Positions 1-12,708 of a DNA stretch of 64,000 nt are shown in pieces. The first letter of the stretch is position 1, and the number at the start of each line of letters is the position of its first letter. Location: NCBI GenBank assembly GCA_947372925.1, contig CANBVQ010000002.1, positions 1 through 64,000 on the forward strand, given 5' to 3'. The stretch comes from Acidimicrobiaceae bacterium (GTDB lineage: Bacteria > Actinomycetota > Acidimicrobiia > Acidimicrobiales > RAAP-2). The position numbers and the translations under genes are program-made. The notes under the pieces were generated by a model. It had not been told where the DNA came from. It did not search any database and was given only the letters and a program-made list of their open reading frames with translations.

Positions 1-421
1 GATGAAAAAACAGTTATTGATAGTTTTATCTTTGATAATTTTAGAGAATCATGAGATCGAATCCTTACGTAACAAGAATTATTCTTATTCACTGAAAAAT
101 TATAGGTTAAAAAAATTTGATAGTGAATATAGGGAGAAAGCTTTCTCCATTGTGTGTTTTTCTCATTCCAGTGATATTCGTTTGATATAATATAGGATTT
201 TTTAAATAACGATTCTGAAATTTTATTTGCTAAAAATTTTCCAATGTATGCAAACAAGCCTATGGGGAAATTGTGCATTAAAATAAACTCAAGGTGAAAA
301 TATTATTTTGAAGATAGTTCGATTTTAAACTGGAAATGTAATATAATGATATATTTTTGATGAAACAAGGGTGTGGTGTATCCGAAGAGATGAATTTTGA
401 AGCAGTGGTGTCTGTACGAAG

Positions 422-541
422 AGATTTGGTGAGGACCGACTTTCCCAGCACTTAAGTGATAGTATCATAGGCGCAGAGCGGTTTCACGGTCGAGTTCGGG
501 ATGGGTTCGTGTGTGTCACGCTCGCAATACCCACCAAATCT
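422..541 (-). rRNA. rrf: 5S ribosomal RNA
   Basis: Complementary ends AGATTTGGTG/CACCAAATCT close the terminal stem; conserved 5S core (cccatcccgaactc on the minus strand); lies downstream of 23S. Confidence 0.93.
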
Positions 542-664
542 CATCGCACAGACGTTGTTTGTGCTTCTTCAATGTGTGTGTTTGTTTAGAGAGATAACAA
601 CTTCACATACGATTTTTTTGTGTTGAATCGTATCGAGTTTTTATAGTTTCATAACCATATACTT

Positions 665-3735
<3,071 letters not shown>

Positions 3736-4047
3736 ATCGTTTTAATCAAATTAAATAATAAAAGATGCTCGTGCTCGCTATAAAATTCTCAAGGATCTCT
3801 GCAGCAAAACCTGAGCACAACGACAAGACCGTCGAAATGAGTATTTTGCGGGGTGAGAGGCCAACGATTATGGCGTCACCGAGGAGTGTGTCACTCCCCC
3901 AAAACGAAAGAACGAGAGTCTGATCTAATCACCAGGCACCTGACGCGCTACTTGACCGAAGTCTTTTGCACCAGTGGTTTGAGAAAAGAGACCAAATAAC
4001 CAGTATTCAACTCGGTAGCTGAAGGACCATTGTGGTCCTTTAAAGCT

Positions 4048-5578
<1,531 letters not shown>

Positions 5579-5808
5579 ATTTTCAGATCACCGAAGTGAT
5601 CCTTCGAATCAGAGAGTCGGGAGTGGGACTCTAAACCACTCCCAACAAACCAGCTTCCCCACGGGGTGGTTCCACTGGTGTACTTCTTTTTATACAACCG
5701 GACGCCTATTTAGAGACAGGCGGCCGGCCGTACTGGCTTTTGGCTCTCGTTCTTCCGTTTTCAAGGAGCGACATCACACACGGCCTGAACCGGAGGTGCG
5801 ACATAACT

Positions 5809-5832
5809 TGGAATGGAATCGCTTCCATTCCA
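5809..5832 (-). other. rRNA leader hairpin, 10-bp perfect stem with GCGA (GNRA) tetraloop
   Basis: TGGAATGGAA-TCGC-TTCCATTCCA on the plus strand; between the candidate promoter and 16S. Confidence 0.6.
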
Positions 5833-5866
5833 TTGCCTCCAAGCAAGCTTGGTGGCAAGGTGTTCT

Positions 5867-5896
5867 ACCCTAGCAGTTCTTTTCCAACCAATGCAA
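5867..5896 (-). promoter_or_regulatory. Candidate rRNA operon promoter (TTGCAT-18-TAGGGT)
   Basis: On the minus strand, TTGCAT (5891-5896) and TAGGGT (5867-5872) with an 18-nt spacer, upstream of a BoxA-like 'CTCCTTGAAAAC' and 16S. Confidence 0.5.
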
Positions 5897-5986
5897 ATCG
5901 CATCGGCCGGGAGAGTTCAACTTCGAAATCTCCGGAACAGCAGGGAGGTACACAGTAGCAGGTATGAGTGACACCCGTGCACTCAA

Positions 5987-7366
5987 CTAGAGCGCGTTGA
6001 GTCGTTCCTCCGCAAACATCACGTCACCAGCGAGTCGATAGGCCTGCACCAAGTAGGCCTTGGGCCCCGACGCGCCGGGTGATCGACGGCGATTGAGTGC
6101 TTCACCGTGGGCAAAAAGGCCCGTAAAACTCGACAATTGTTCGTGTTGAGCTACGAGCGACTCGAGGGTTACTCCCCCGCGAACGGCCTCACCCACCAGG
6201 GCGCCGACCAATTCGTGGGCCTCTCGAAATGGCATGCCTTGTTCGACAAGCGCCTCAGCCACATCAATTGCTACAAGCAGTTCGTCATCAGCGGCGGCGG
6301 CCATCACTTCGGTATTGATCGTGATGCTGCGGTAGGCGCCGGCCAGTGCCGTTCCGACATTGACCACCGTGCGGATGGAGTCAAAGAGTGGCTCCTTGTC
6401 CTCCTGGAGGTCACGGTTGTACGCCAACGGCAGACCCTTGAGCATGGTCAAAAGGCCAGTCAAATTGCCGACCAGCCGTCCGCTCTTACCACGAGCCAAT
6501 TCGGCCACATCGCTGTTCTTCTTCTGGGGAAGCATGGAGCTGCCCGTGGTGAACTCGTCTCCGAGGGAGGCAAATCCGAATTCGGCGGTCGTCCAGAGAA
6601 CGAGCTCTTCACCCAAGCGAGAGAAGTGCACACCGATCAACGCCAGGTCAAAGAGGACCTCGGCGACAAAGTCGCGATCACTGGTCACGTCCATGCTGTT
6701 GGCAAAGGCGTGCCGGAAACCAAGCTGCTGGGTCACGAAAAGCGGATCAAGCGGCAGCGAGGAGCCGGCGATAGCGCCAGCACCGAGCGGAGAGATACTC
6801 AACCGATCACGGGCGTCGAAGAGTCGATCAATGTCTCGCAGAATGGCAAAACAGTGCGCTTGCAGGTGGTGAGACAACAGCACTGGCTGCGCCCGCTGCA
6901 TATGGGTGTAGCCCGGCAAATAGGCGCCGTGATTGTTGTCCCCTACTTCGCGCAGAGCCGCAATGAGATCCAACAACACCGTGGCCACCTGCGTGATGGC
7001 GTCGCGCGTAAAGAGGCGCAAGGTGGTCGCCACCTGATCATTGCGACTACGTCCGGTGTGAAGCTTGGCGCCGACCGAACCAGCCAGTTCTGTCACACGA
7101 CGCTCAATCGCCATATGAATATCTTCGTCATTGGCGTGACGGACAAACTCGCCGCGCGAGAACTCCTGCTCCACAGCGTCCAGCGTTTCAATCAGTATCG
7201 AACCTTCGGCTTCGGTGAGAATGCCAATGCGCACGAGACCCGTGACGTGGGCCCGAGAGCCCATGATGTCGTGTCGATACAGCGCGCGATCAAAAGAGAA
7301 GCTCTCCGAAAGATTCCAGAGCGCATCGCTCATTGAGGATTCGAAACGTCCGCCCCAGAGCGTCAT
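5987..7366 (-). CDS. argH: Argininosuccinate lyase
   Basis: MTLWGGRFE start, GSSMLPQKKNSD signature; last gene of the arg cluster. Confidence 0.97.
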   Translation of the reverse strand: MTLWGGRFESSMSDALWNLSESFSFDRALYRHDIMGSRAHVTGLVRIGILTEAEGSILIETLDAVEQEFSRGEFVRHANDEDIHMAIERRVTELAGSVGAKLHTGRSRNDQVATTLRLFTRDAITQVATVLLDLIAALREVGDNNHGAYLPGYTHMQRAQPVLLSHHLQAHCFAILRDIDRLFDARDRLSISPLGAGAIAGSSLPLDPLFVTQQLGFRHAFANSMDVTSDRDFVAEVLFDLALIGVHFSRLGEELVLWTTAEFGFASLGDEFTTGSSMLPQKKNSDVAELARGKSGRLVGNLTGLLTMLKGLPLAYNRDLQEDKEPLFDSIRTVVNVGTALAGAYRSITINTEVMAAAADDELLVAIDVAEALVEQGMPFREAHELVGALVGEAVRGGVTLESLVAQHEQLSSFTGLFAHGEALNRRRSPGASGPKAYLVQAYRLAGDVMFAEERLNAL

Positions 7367-8580
7367 GACTGCGGTGGGGTTGAGTTTTTGGCACCCTGAC
7401 GAGCGGCCCAGGTCTTAACGCCCAAACCGTAGATCTTGACGAATCCTTCGGAGTCGGCGTGCTGGAACGTGTCTGAGGCGTCGTACGTTGCCAATCCGTG
7501 GTCGTACAGCGCCACCGGGCTGCGACGGCCAATGACCGTCATCATGCCAGGCGCATCGAAGCGCATTCGAACGTCACCGGTGATGGCCCGCTGCGTTTCG
7601 TTGATGAAGGCGTCCAGCGCTTCCTTAAGAGGTGAGAACCACATACCGTCGTAGACCAATTCGGCCCAACGCAGGTCGAGGCGAGCCTTTTCGCGAGCGA
7701 GGTCACGCTCCAGGCAGAGATCTTCAAGGGCGGCGTGAGCCGTGATGATGGCGAGAGCACCGGGGCACTCGTACACCTCACGAGACTTGATGCCAACGCG
7801 ACGGTTTTCCACCATATCGATACGTCCGGCTCCGACGGAACCAGCCCGCTCGTTCATCAAGGTGATGATGTCACCTAGCGAAAGGGTCTTTCCGTCAACG
7901 GCAACGGGGATGCCAGATTCGAATGAAATGGTGGCCTCCGTTGGTCCGCTCACGCGAACCTTGGTCAATGTGTACGGCTCGGTTGGCGGCTCAGCCCAAG
8001 GGTCCTCAATGTCGCCACACTCAATAGCACGACCCCAGAGATTCTCATCAATGGAGTAGATCTTTTCCTTGGTGGCCGAGATTGGAATGTTCCACTTGGC
8101 GGCGTAGTCGACCGAGTCGGCCCTCGTCATACCCCAGTTTCGGGCCGGTGCGAGTACTTCCAGGTCTGGCGCCAAGGCGTGGGTGCCGACTTCGAAACGA
8201 ACTTGGTCGTTGCCCTTCCCGGTGCAACCGTGGGCCACCGCGTCGGCGCCGAAGGCTCGAGCTTGGGCCACGAGGTGTCGAACAATCACCGGGCGACTCA
8301 GCGCCGAGACGAGGGGATACTTTCCTTCGTATCGCGCGTTGGCCACAATCGCCGCACCACAGAACTCCTGGGCCATCTCCTTGCGCGCGTCAACGACCAC
8401 GCAGTCAAGGGCGCCAGCGGCTAGTGCTCGCTCGCGAAGTACCGAGGGGTCGGCAATGTCGCTTTGACCCACGTCAACCGCGACGCAGATTACTTCTACA
8501 TCCCACTGCTCGATCATCCAGCGAACGGCCACCGACGTGTCCAATCCACCGCTGTACGCCAATACGACTCGCTTTGCCAT
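7363..8580 (-). CDS. argG: Argininosuccinate synthase
   Basis: VVLAYSGGLDTSV N-terminus, GCTGKGNDQVRFE motif. Confidence 0.97.
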   Translation of the reverse strand: MAKRVVLAYSGGLDTSVAVRWMIEQWDVEVICVAVDVGQSDIADPSVLRERALAAGALDCVVVDARKEMAQEFCGAAIVANARYEGKYPLVSALSRPVIVRHLVAQARAFGADAVAHGCTGKGNDQVRFEVGTHALAPDLEVLAPARNWGMTRADSVDYAAKWNIPISATKEKIYSIDENLWGRAIECGDIEDPWAEPPTEPYTLTKVRVSGPTEATISFESGIPVAVDGKTLSLGDIITLMNERAGSVGAGRIDMVENRRVGIKSREVYECPGALAIITAHAALEDLCLERDLAREKARLDLRWAELVYDGMWFSPLKEALDAFINETQRAITGDVRMRFDAPGMMTVIGRRSPVALYDHGLATYDASDTFQHADSEGFVKIYGLGVKTWAARQGAKNSTPPQS

Positions 8581-8582
8581 GA

Positions 8583-9068
8583 CTACTTCTTTCCTTTAAC
8601 TGAAACTTCTAAACCAGAGAGGCGACAGAGGTCGTCACGCAATGTGGCACCCCCGTAGTTTTCCTTGGCGATGACCAAAATTGTGTCATCACCGGCGACT
8701 GTTCCAAGGACCCCTTGGAGAGAACTGCGGTCCAGCGCTGAGGCCACCACGTGAGCACAGCCCGGAGGTGTGCGAATCACAACCAGATGACCGGCGTTGT
8801 CAATCGCCACCGCCCACTCCCCCATCATCCGACGCAGATGGTCCAGTGGTGCGGCGCCGCGACTGGGCTGCTCGGGGAGCTTGAAGCGCCGCTGCCCGTC
8901 ATCGTCGCGACTCTTCACGGCGCCAATTTCCTGAAGGTCTCGGGTCACGGTCGCCTGAGTTGCCACAATGCCACCCTTCTCTAGGTGCTTAACAATCTGG
9001 GCCGCCGTCGAAACGACTTCGGCCTCAATGATCTCTGAAACTCGGTGTTGGCGTTGACTCTTGGTCAC
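8583..9068 (-). CDS. argR: Arginine repressor
   Basis: ArgR N-terminal wHTH (ATQATVTRDLQEIGAVK) and C-terminal domain (GTVAGDDTILVI); GTG start overlaps the argF stop. Confidence 0.93.
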   Translation of the reverse strand: MTKSQRQHRVSEIIEAEVVSTAAQIVKHLEKGGIVATQATVTRDLQEIGAVKSRDDDGQRRFKLPEQPSRGAAPLDHLRRMMGEWAVAIDNAGHLVVIRTPPGCAHVVASALDRSSLQGVLGTVAGDDTILVIAKENYGGATLRDDLCRLSGLEVSVKGKK

Positions 9069-9982
9069 TGGCTCTCCTTCATCCAACGAAGCACGCCGAG
9101 CATGGCCGACGTGCGGTGTCGTACTTCTTCCCAAATCAGCGAATTTTCGCTATCTAAAACTTCATCGGTAATTTCTTCGCCCCGATGCGCGGGGAGGCAG
9201 TGCAGAATTACCGGACTCTCGGCCGCGGCCACCAAGGCTGCATTCACTTGAAAATCTGCGAGGTCCCGTCGACGTTGGACCGCCTCGGCCTCCATGCCCA
9301 TGGAAATCCAAGAATCGGTGTAAATCGCCTGGGCGCCAGCAACGGCATTGATTGCTGTATCCGCAAGACGAATAGTTCCGCCGAATTGACTGCGCGACGC
9401 GATCGAGGCGACAGCCTGCTCATCGAGCTGATACCCGTTAGGAGCCCCGACGACAACATGGGCGCCTAGGCCAATAAGTGCGGTAGCGAGTGAACGTGTC
9501 ACGTTCGTCGCGTCACCCACGTAGGCCACTGTCACACCCTGCAGGCTGCTGAGGTCACCGCCCCCAAAGTGTCCGGCCAGCGTTAAAACATCGGCCACCG
9601 CTTGCGTGGGGTGTGTCTCATTCGAAAGGAGATTGATGAAACTCGTCTCGGGGGATGCCGCGATCATTCGGGCGAAAACACCGTGGTTCTTGACCCGAGC
9701 CGCAATGATTGATGAGGTCTGCGCCAGCGTCCGGGCCACATCTTCGGCCGATTCACGGTCGTCAAGGCCAATCTCATCCTGGGTAAAGACAGCCACGTTG
9801 CCACCCAGGCGCTGCACCGATGAGATGGACGAAGCACGTGTCCGAAGGCTGGGCCGCTCGAACACGAGCGAGACCCCGACACCGGCCAACTCGTCGCCCT
9901 TCACTGGTGCGAGTGCGAGCTCGTAAATACGGGCCAGATCGGCGTGTGATGTTTCACCTATGGATATGAACTGTCGACTCAT
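9065..9982 (-). CDS. argF: Ornithine carbamoyltransferase
   Basis: FERPSLRTRAS, NETHPTQAVAD and HCLPAHRGEEI motifs; start chosen at MSRQFIS, overlapping the argB stop. Confidence 0.93.
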   Translation of the reverse strand: MSRQFISIGETSHADLARIYELALAPVKGDELAGVGVSLVFERPSLRTRASSISSVQRLGGNVAVFTQDEIGLDDRESAEDVARTLAQTSSIIAARVKNHGVFARMIAASPETSFINLLSNETHPTQAVADVLTLAGHFGGGDLSSLQGVTVAYVGDATNVTRSLATALIGLGAHVVVGAPNGYQLDEQAVASIASRSQFGGTIRLADTAINAVAGAQAIYTDSWISMGMEAEAVQRRRDLADFQVNAALVAAAESPVILHCLPAHRGEEITDEVLDSENSLIWEEVRHRTSAMLGVLRWMKESQ

Positions 9983-10770
9983 GCGACTACCTCCGTTTGC
10001 AGTGCTGCTCCGCTCAAGACGTCCCGAATCGCATGGGGGCGTGACCCATTGGCAATCACGACGCGTTGTGCTCCGTGAGAAAGTGCGGCGATACAAGATT
10101 CGAGTTTTGGGCGCATTCCCTCTTTCGCCTCACCCGACTCGAGGAGCGTGCGTGCCTGAGTGGCCGACATGGATGAAATTCCCGAACTGGCATCGTCGGC
10201 ATTAGTGCGCACTTGGTCGATGTCACTGAGGAGGAGGAGAGAATCGGCGTGCAGTGCACCGGCCAGTGCGCCAGCCACAGCGTCAGCATTGCAGTTGAGT
10301 AACTGACCGTGCACGTCCGTGGCAAATGGCGCCACCACCGGCAAGTGTCCGTTACTCAAGAGTTCATTGAGATACCTGGGTTCGACGGTCACGTCGCTGC
10401 CGACAAAACCAAGGTCGTCCTGGGCGGCGACTGCGGAAATGAGGCTGGCCGACGTGCCACTGCAGCCGACCACCGACAGACCTCGAGCACTTAACGCGGC
10501 GCAGAGCGTGGCATTCACCATTGATAACCCCATGACTACCGCACGAAGTGTGGGGCCGTCAGTGACGCGCAAGCCATGTACGAAGGAACTCGCTACACCG
10601 GTTGCGGTGAGCAGTTCGGAGATCTGTGGTCCCCCACCGTGCACCAACACCACATTGGTGCCCGACTGTTGAGCGTCGCGGATATCGCTCGCCAGTGAAT
10701 CCAGCAGTGCGGCGGCATCACTGGTCGCCTCGAGGGCGTGGCCCCCGACCTTGATGACAAGAACACTCAC
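9979..10770 (-). CDS. argB: Acetylglutamate kinase, short form
   Basis: VIKVGGHAL, VHGGGPQISELL and LLLLSDIDQV motifs; overlaps the argC stop. Confidence 0.88.
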   Translation of the reverse strand: MSVLVIKVGGHALEATSDAAALLDSLASDIRDAQQSGTNVVLVHGGGPQISELLTATGVASSFVHGLRVTDGPTLRAVVMGLSMVNATLCAALSARGLSVVGCSGTSASLISAVAAQDDLGFVGSDVTVEPRYLNELLSNGHLPVVAPFATDVHGQLLNCNADAVAGALAGALHADSLLLLSDIDQVRTNADDASSGISSMSATQARTLLESGEAKEGMRPKLESCIAALSHGAQRVVIANGSRPHAIRDVLSGAALQTEVVA

Positions 10771-11780
10771 GGGGCGATACCAATCCGGCTCAGTCCGGCA
10801 GACTCGTCGAAACCGAGGGCGACATTCGCGGCTTGCACCGCTTGGCTTGCGGCCCCCTTGCCCAAATTGTCGAGTGAACTCATGGCAATCAGCCAGCCGG
10901 TGCGGGGATCGACCGTGGCGCTCACGAAACAGAGATTGCTGCCGACGGCGTCTTTGAGCGACGGTGGATTGGGCGTCACCACGACAAACGGGTCGTCAGC
11001 GTAAGCCTCTCGAAGAGTCTCGAGGGCCACTTCAGTGGTGATGTCCATCTTCATGCGGGCATAGGCCGTCACCAACATGCCCCGGCTAACCGGCACGAGA
11101 TGGGGTGTAAAGAGCAACTCGGCGCCGAGTTCCTGCTGCATTTCGATGGTGTGGCGGTGACCTACAAGTCCGTACGCCTCGGCATTGCCATGCAGTCGGG
11201 GAAAGTGCAGACGGTCACTCGGCGTTCGACCCGCACCCGAAACTCCACTGAGTGCATTGACCACAATCCCCGTGGTGTCGATGACGTCACGGTCAATAAA
11301 TGGAGCTAAAGCGAGGGCGGTGGCCGTCGGGTAGCAGCCAGGGGCCGCTACAAGCTGGGCGTCACGAAGTTCGCTCCGATGCCGCTCCACCAGGCCGTAG
11401 ACCGCGGTTTTCAGCAATTCGGGGTTGGCGTGAGCATGGCCGTACCACGCTTCATACTCCACGGGGTCCTTGATGCGATAGTCCGCCCCCAGGTCAATGA
11501 CGACTCGACCCTGTTCGAGGAGGCGAGGCACCAGCGACTGACTAGCACCATGAGGCAGGGCCAAGAAGACCACTTCGGCGTGGCTCGCAAAGACGTCCTC
11601 GGTCGATCCGTACACCTCGGTCGGGAAACGACCCGCCAAGGACGGGACGTGACTTGCTACTGACTTCCCAGCCGCACTCTCACCAGTCATCAAGACCAAG
11701 GAAAGGTAGGGGTGGTCGGCAATCAACCGAACCAGTTCAGATCCGGCGTAGCCTGAGGCTCCAACAACAGCAGTTTGCAT
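10767..11780 (-). CDS. argC: N-acetyl-gamma-glutamyl-phosphate reductase
   Basis: VVGASGYAGSELVRL and AAPGCYPTA active-site motifs. Confidence 0.96.
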   Translation of the reverse strand: MQTAVVGASGYAGSELVRLIADHPYLSLVLMTGESAAGKSVASHVPSLAGRFPTEVYGSTEDVFASHAEVVFLALPHGASQSLVPRLLEQGRVVIDLGADYRIKDPVEYEAWYGHAHANPELLKTAVYGLVERHRSELRDAQLVAAPGCYPTATALALAPFIDRDVIDTTGIVVNALSGVSGAGRTPSDRLHFPRLHGNAEAYGLVGHRHTIEMQQELGAELLFTPHLVPVSRGMLVTAYARMKMDITTEVALETLREAYADDPFVVVTPNPPSLKDAVGSNLCFVSATVDPRTGWLIAMSSLDNLGKGAASQAVQAANVALGFDESAGLSRIGIAP

Positions 11781-11819
11781 ATTGCTATTTTATGCACAAA
11801 CTTGCTGTTTATTGCAAGT
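11776..11819. promoter_or_regulatory. Two candidate ArgR operators (ARG boxes) in the argC/DMT divergent promoter
   Basis: Perfect inverted repeats TGCATA-N9-TATGCA (11776-11796) and ACTTGC-N8-GCAAGT (11800-11819), overlapping the inferred argC promoter. Confidence 0.55.
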
Positions 11820-11826
11820 AGGGGAA

Positions 11827-12708
11827 ATGTCTCGTCGCGGGTGGATGCTGTTCTTAGTAGTGAGCACGCTCTGGGGGCTGCCCTATTTCATGATCAGAAT
11901 TGCCGTCCGGGAGCTCGATCCAGTCAGCGTCGTACTAGGTCGCACCCTGCCGGCGGCCCTTGTTTTACTGCCAATTGCTTGGCATTCCGGGTCGCTGCGG
12001 ACACTTCGTGGGCATATGAAGTGGCTCGTGCTCTACACCGTGGTGGAATTCGGCATCCCTTGGTACCTCATGGCGAGCGCCGAGCAGCACGTCACCAGCT
12101 CGCTCGCCAGCCTCATTATCTGTGCCACTCCCCTGATTTCAATCGTGATCACTAAGTTTCTCCATCCTCAGCGCACGATTGGCCGTCAGCGTCTTATCGG
12201 CCTGGCCTTAGGCAGCATCGGGGTGTTGACCCTCGTGGGCCTTGATATTTCCACCGACTCGGCCTGGTGGATTGGGGCAATGTTCCTGGTCGCGGTGGGT
12301 TACGCCGGTGGACCCCAGGTGATTTCGACCAAATTGACCGAAGTCTCAGGCTTGGCTGTTGTCGCGGTGAGTGTCGCCATTGTGGCGGCCGCGTACACCC
12401 CACTCGGCGTGGCCCGTTGGCCTAGTCACGTCTCTGGCACTACCTGGCTTGCACTCGTGGCCTTGGCCCTGTTCTGCACGATTGGGGCCTTCCTGCTCTT
12501 CTTTGCGCTCATAAAAGAGGTTGGTCCGGCCCGCAGCACGGTGGTGACCTATCTCAATACCGCAATTGCCGTCGGACTAGGGGTGGTTTTTCTTCACGAG
12601 CCACTGACTGCGGGAATGATGATTGGCTTCCCCATCATCGTGGCGGGGTCAATATTTGCAACCTCGGCGACGAAGTTGGTTAGCGAAGAGTCGCACCCAA
12701 CTGCATAG
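11827..12708 (+). CDS. EamA/DMT-superfamily transporter
   Basis: About 10 predicted TM segments, EamA-like repeats (TLWGLPYFMIRIAV; LFFALIKEVGPARSTVVTYLNTAIAVGLGVVFLHE); SD AGGGGA before the ATG at 11827. Confidence 0.85.
   Translation: MSRRGWMLFLVVSTLWGLPYFMIRIAVRELDPVSVVLGRTLPAALVLLPIAWHSGSLRTLRGHMKWLVLYTVVEFGIPWYLMASAEQHVTSSLASLIICATPLISIVITKFLHPQRTIGRQRLIGLALGSIGVLTLVGLDISTDSAWWIGAMFLVAVGYAGGPQVISTKLTEVSGLAVVAVSVAIVAAAYTPLGVARWPSHVSGTTWLALVALALFCTIGAFLLFFALIKEVGPARSTVVTYLNTAIAVGLGVVFLHEPLTAGMMIGFPIIVAGSIFATSATKLVSEESHPTA

Noticed and set aside
2-190. 62-aa ORF in the AT-rich edge
   Set aside because: Low-complexity composition, no recognisable motif; likely chance in AT-rich DNA.
5873-5986. 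Possible intrinsic terminator between argH and the rRNA promoter (CCGGAGA...TCTCCCGG)
   Set aside because: Imperfect stem, long loop and no T-tract; insufficient to call.
6107-7336. 409-aa plus-strand ORF antisense to argH
   Set aside because: Shadow ORF typical of GC-rich coding DNA; argH is unambiguous on the other strand.
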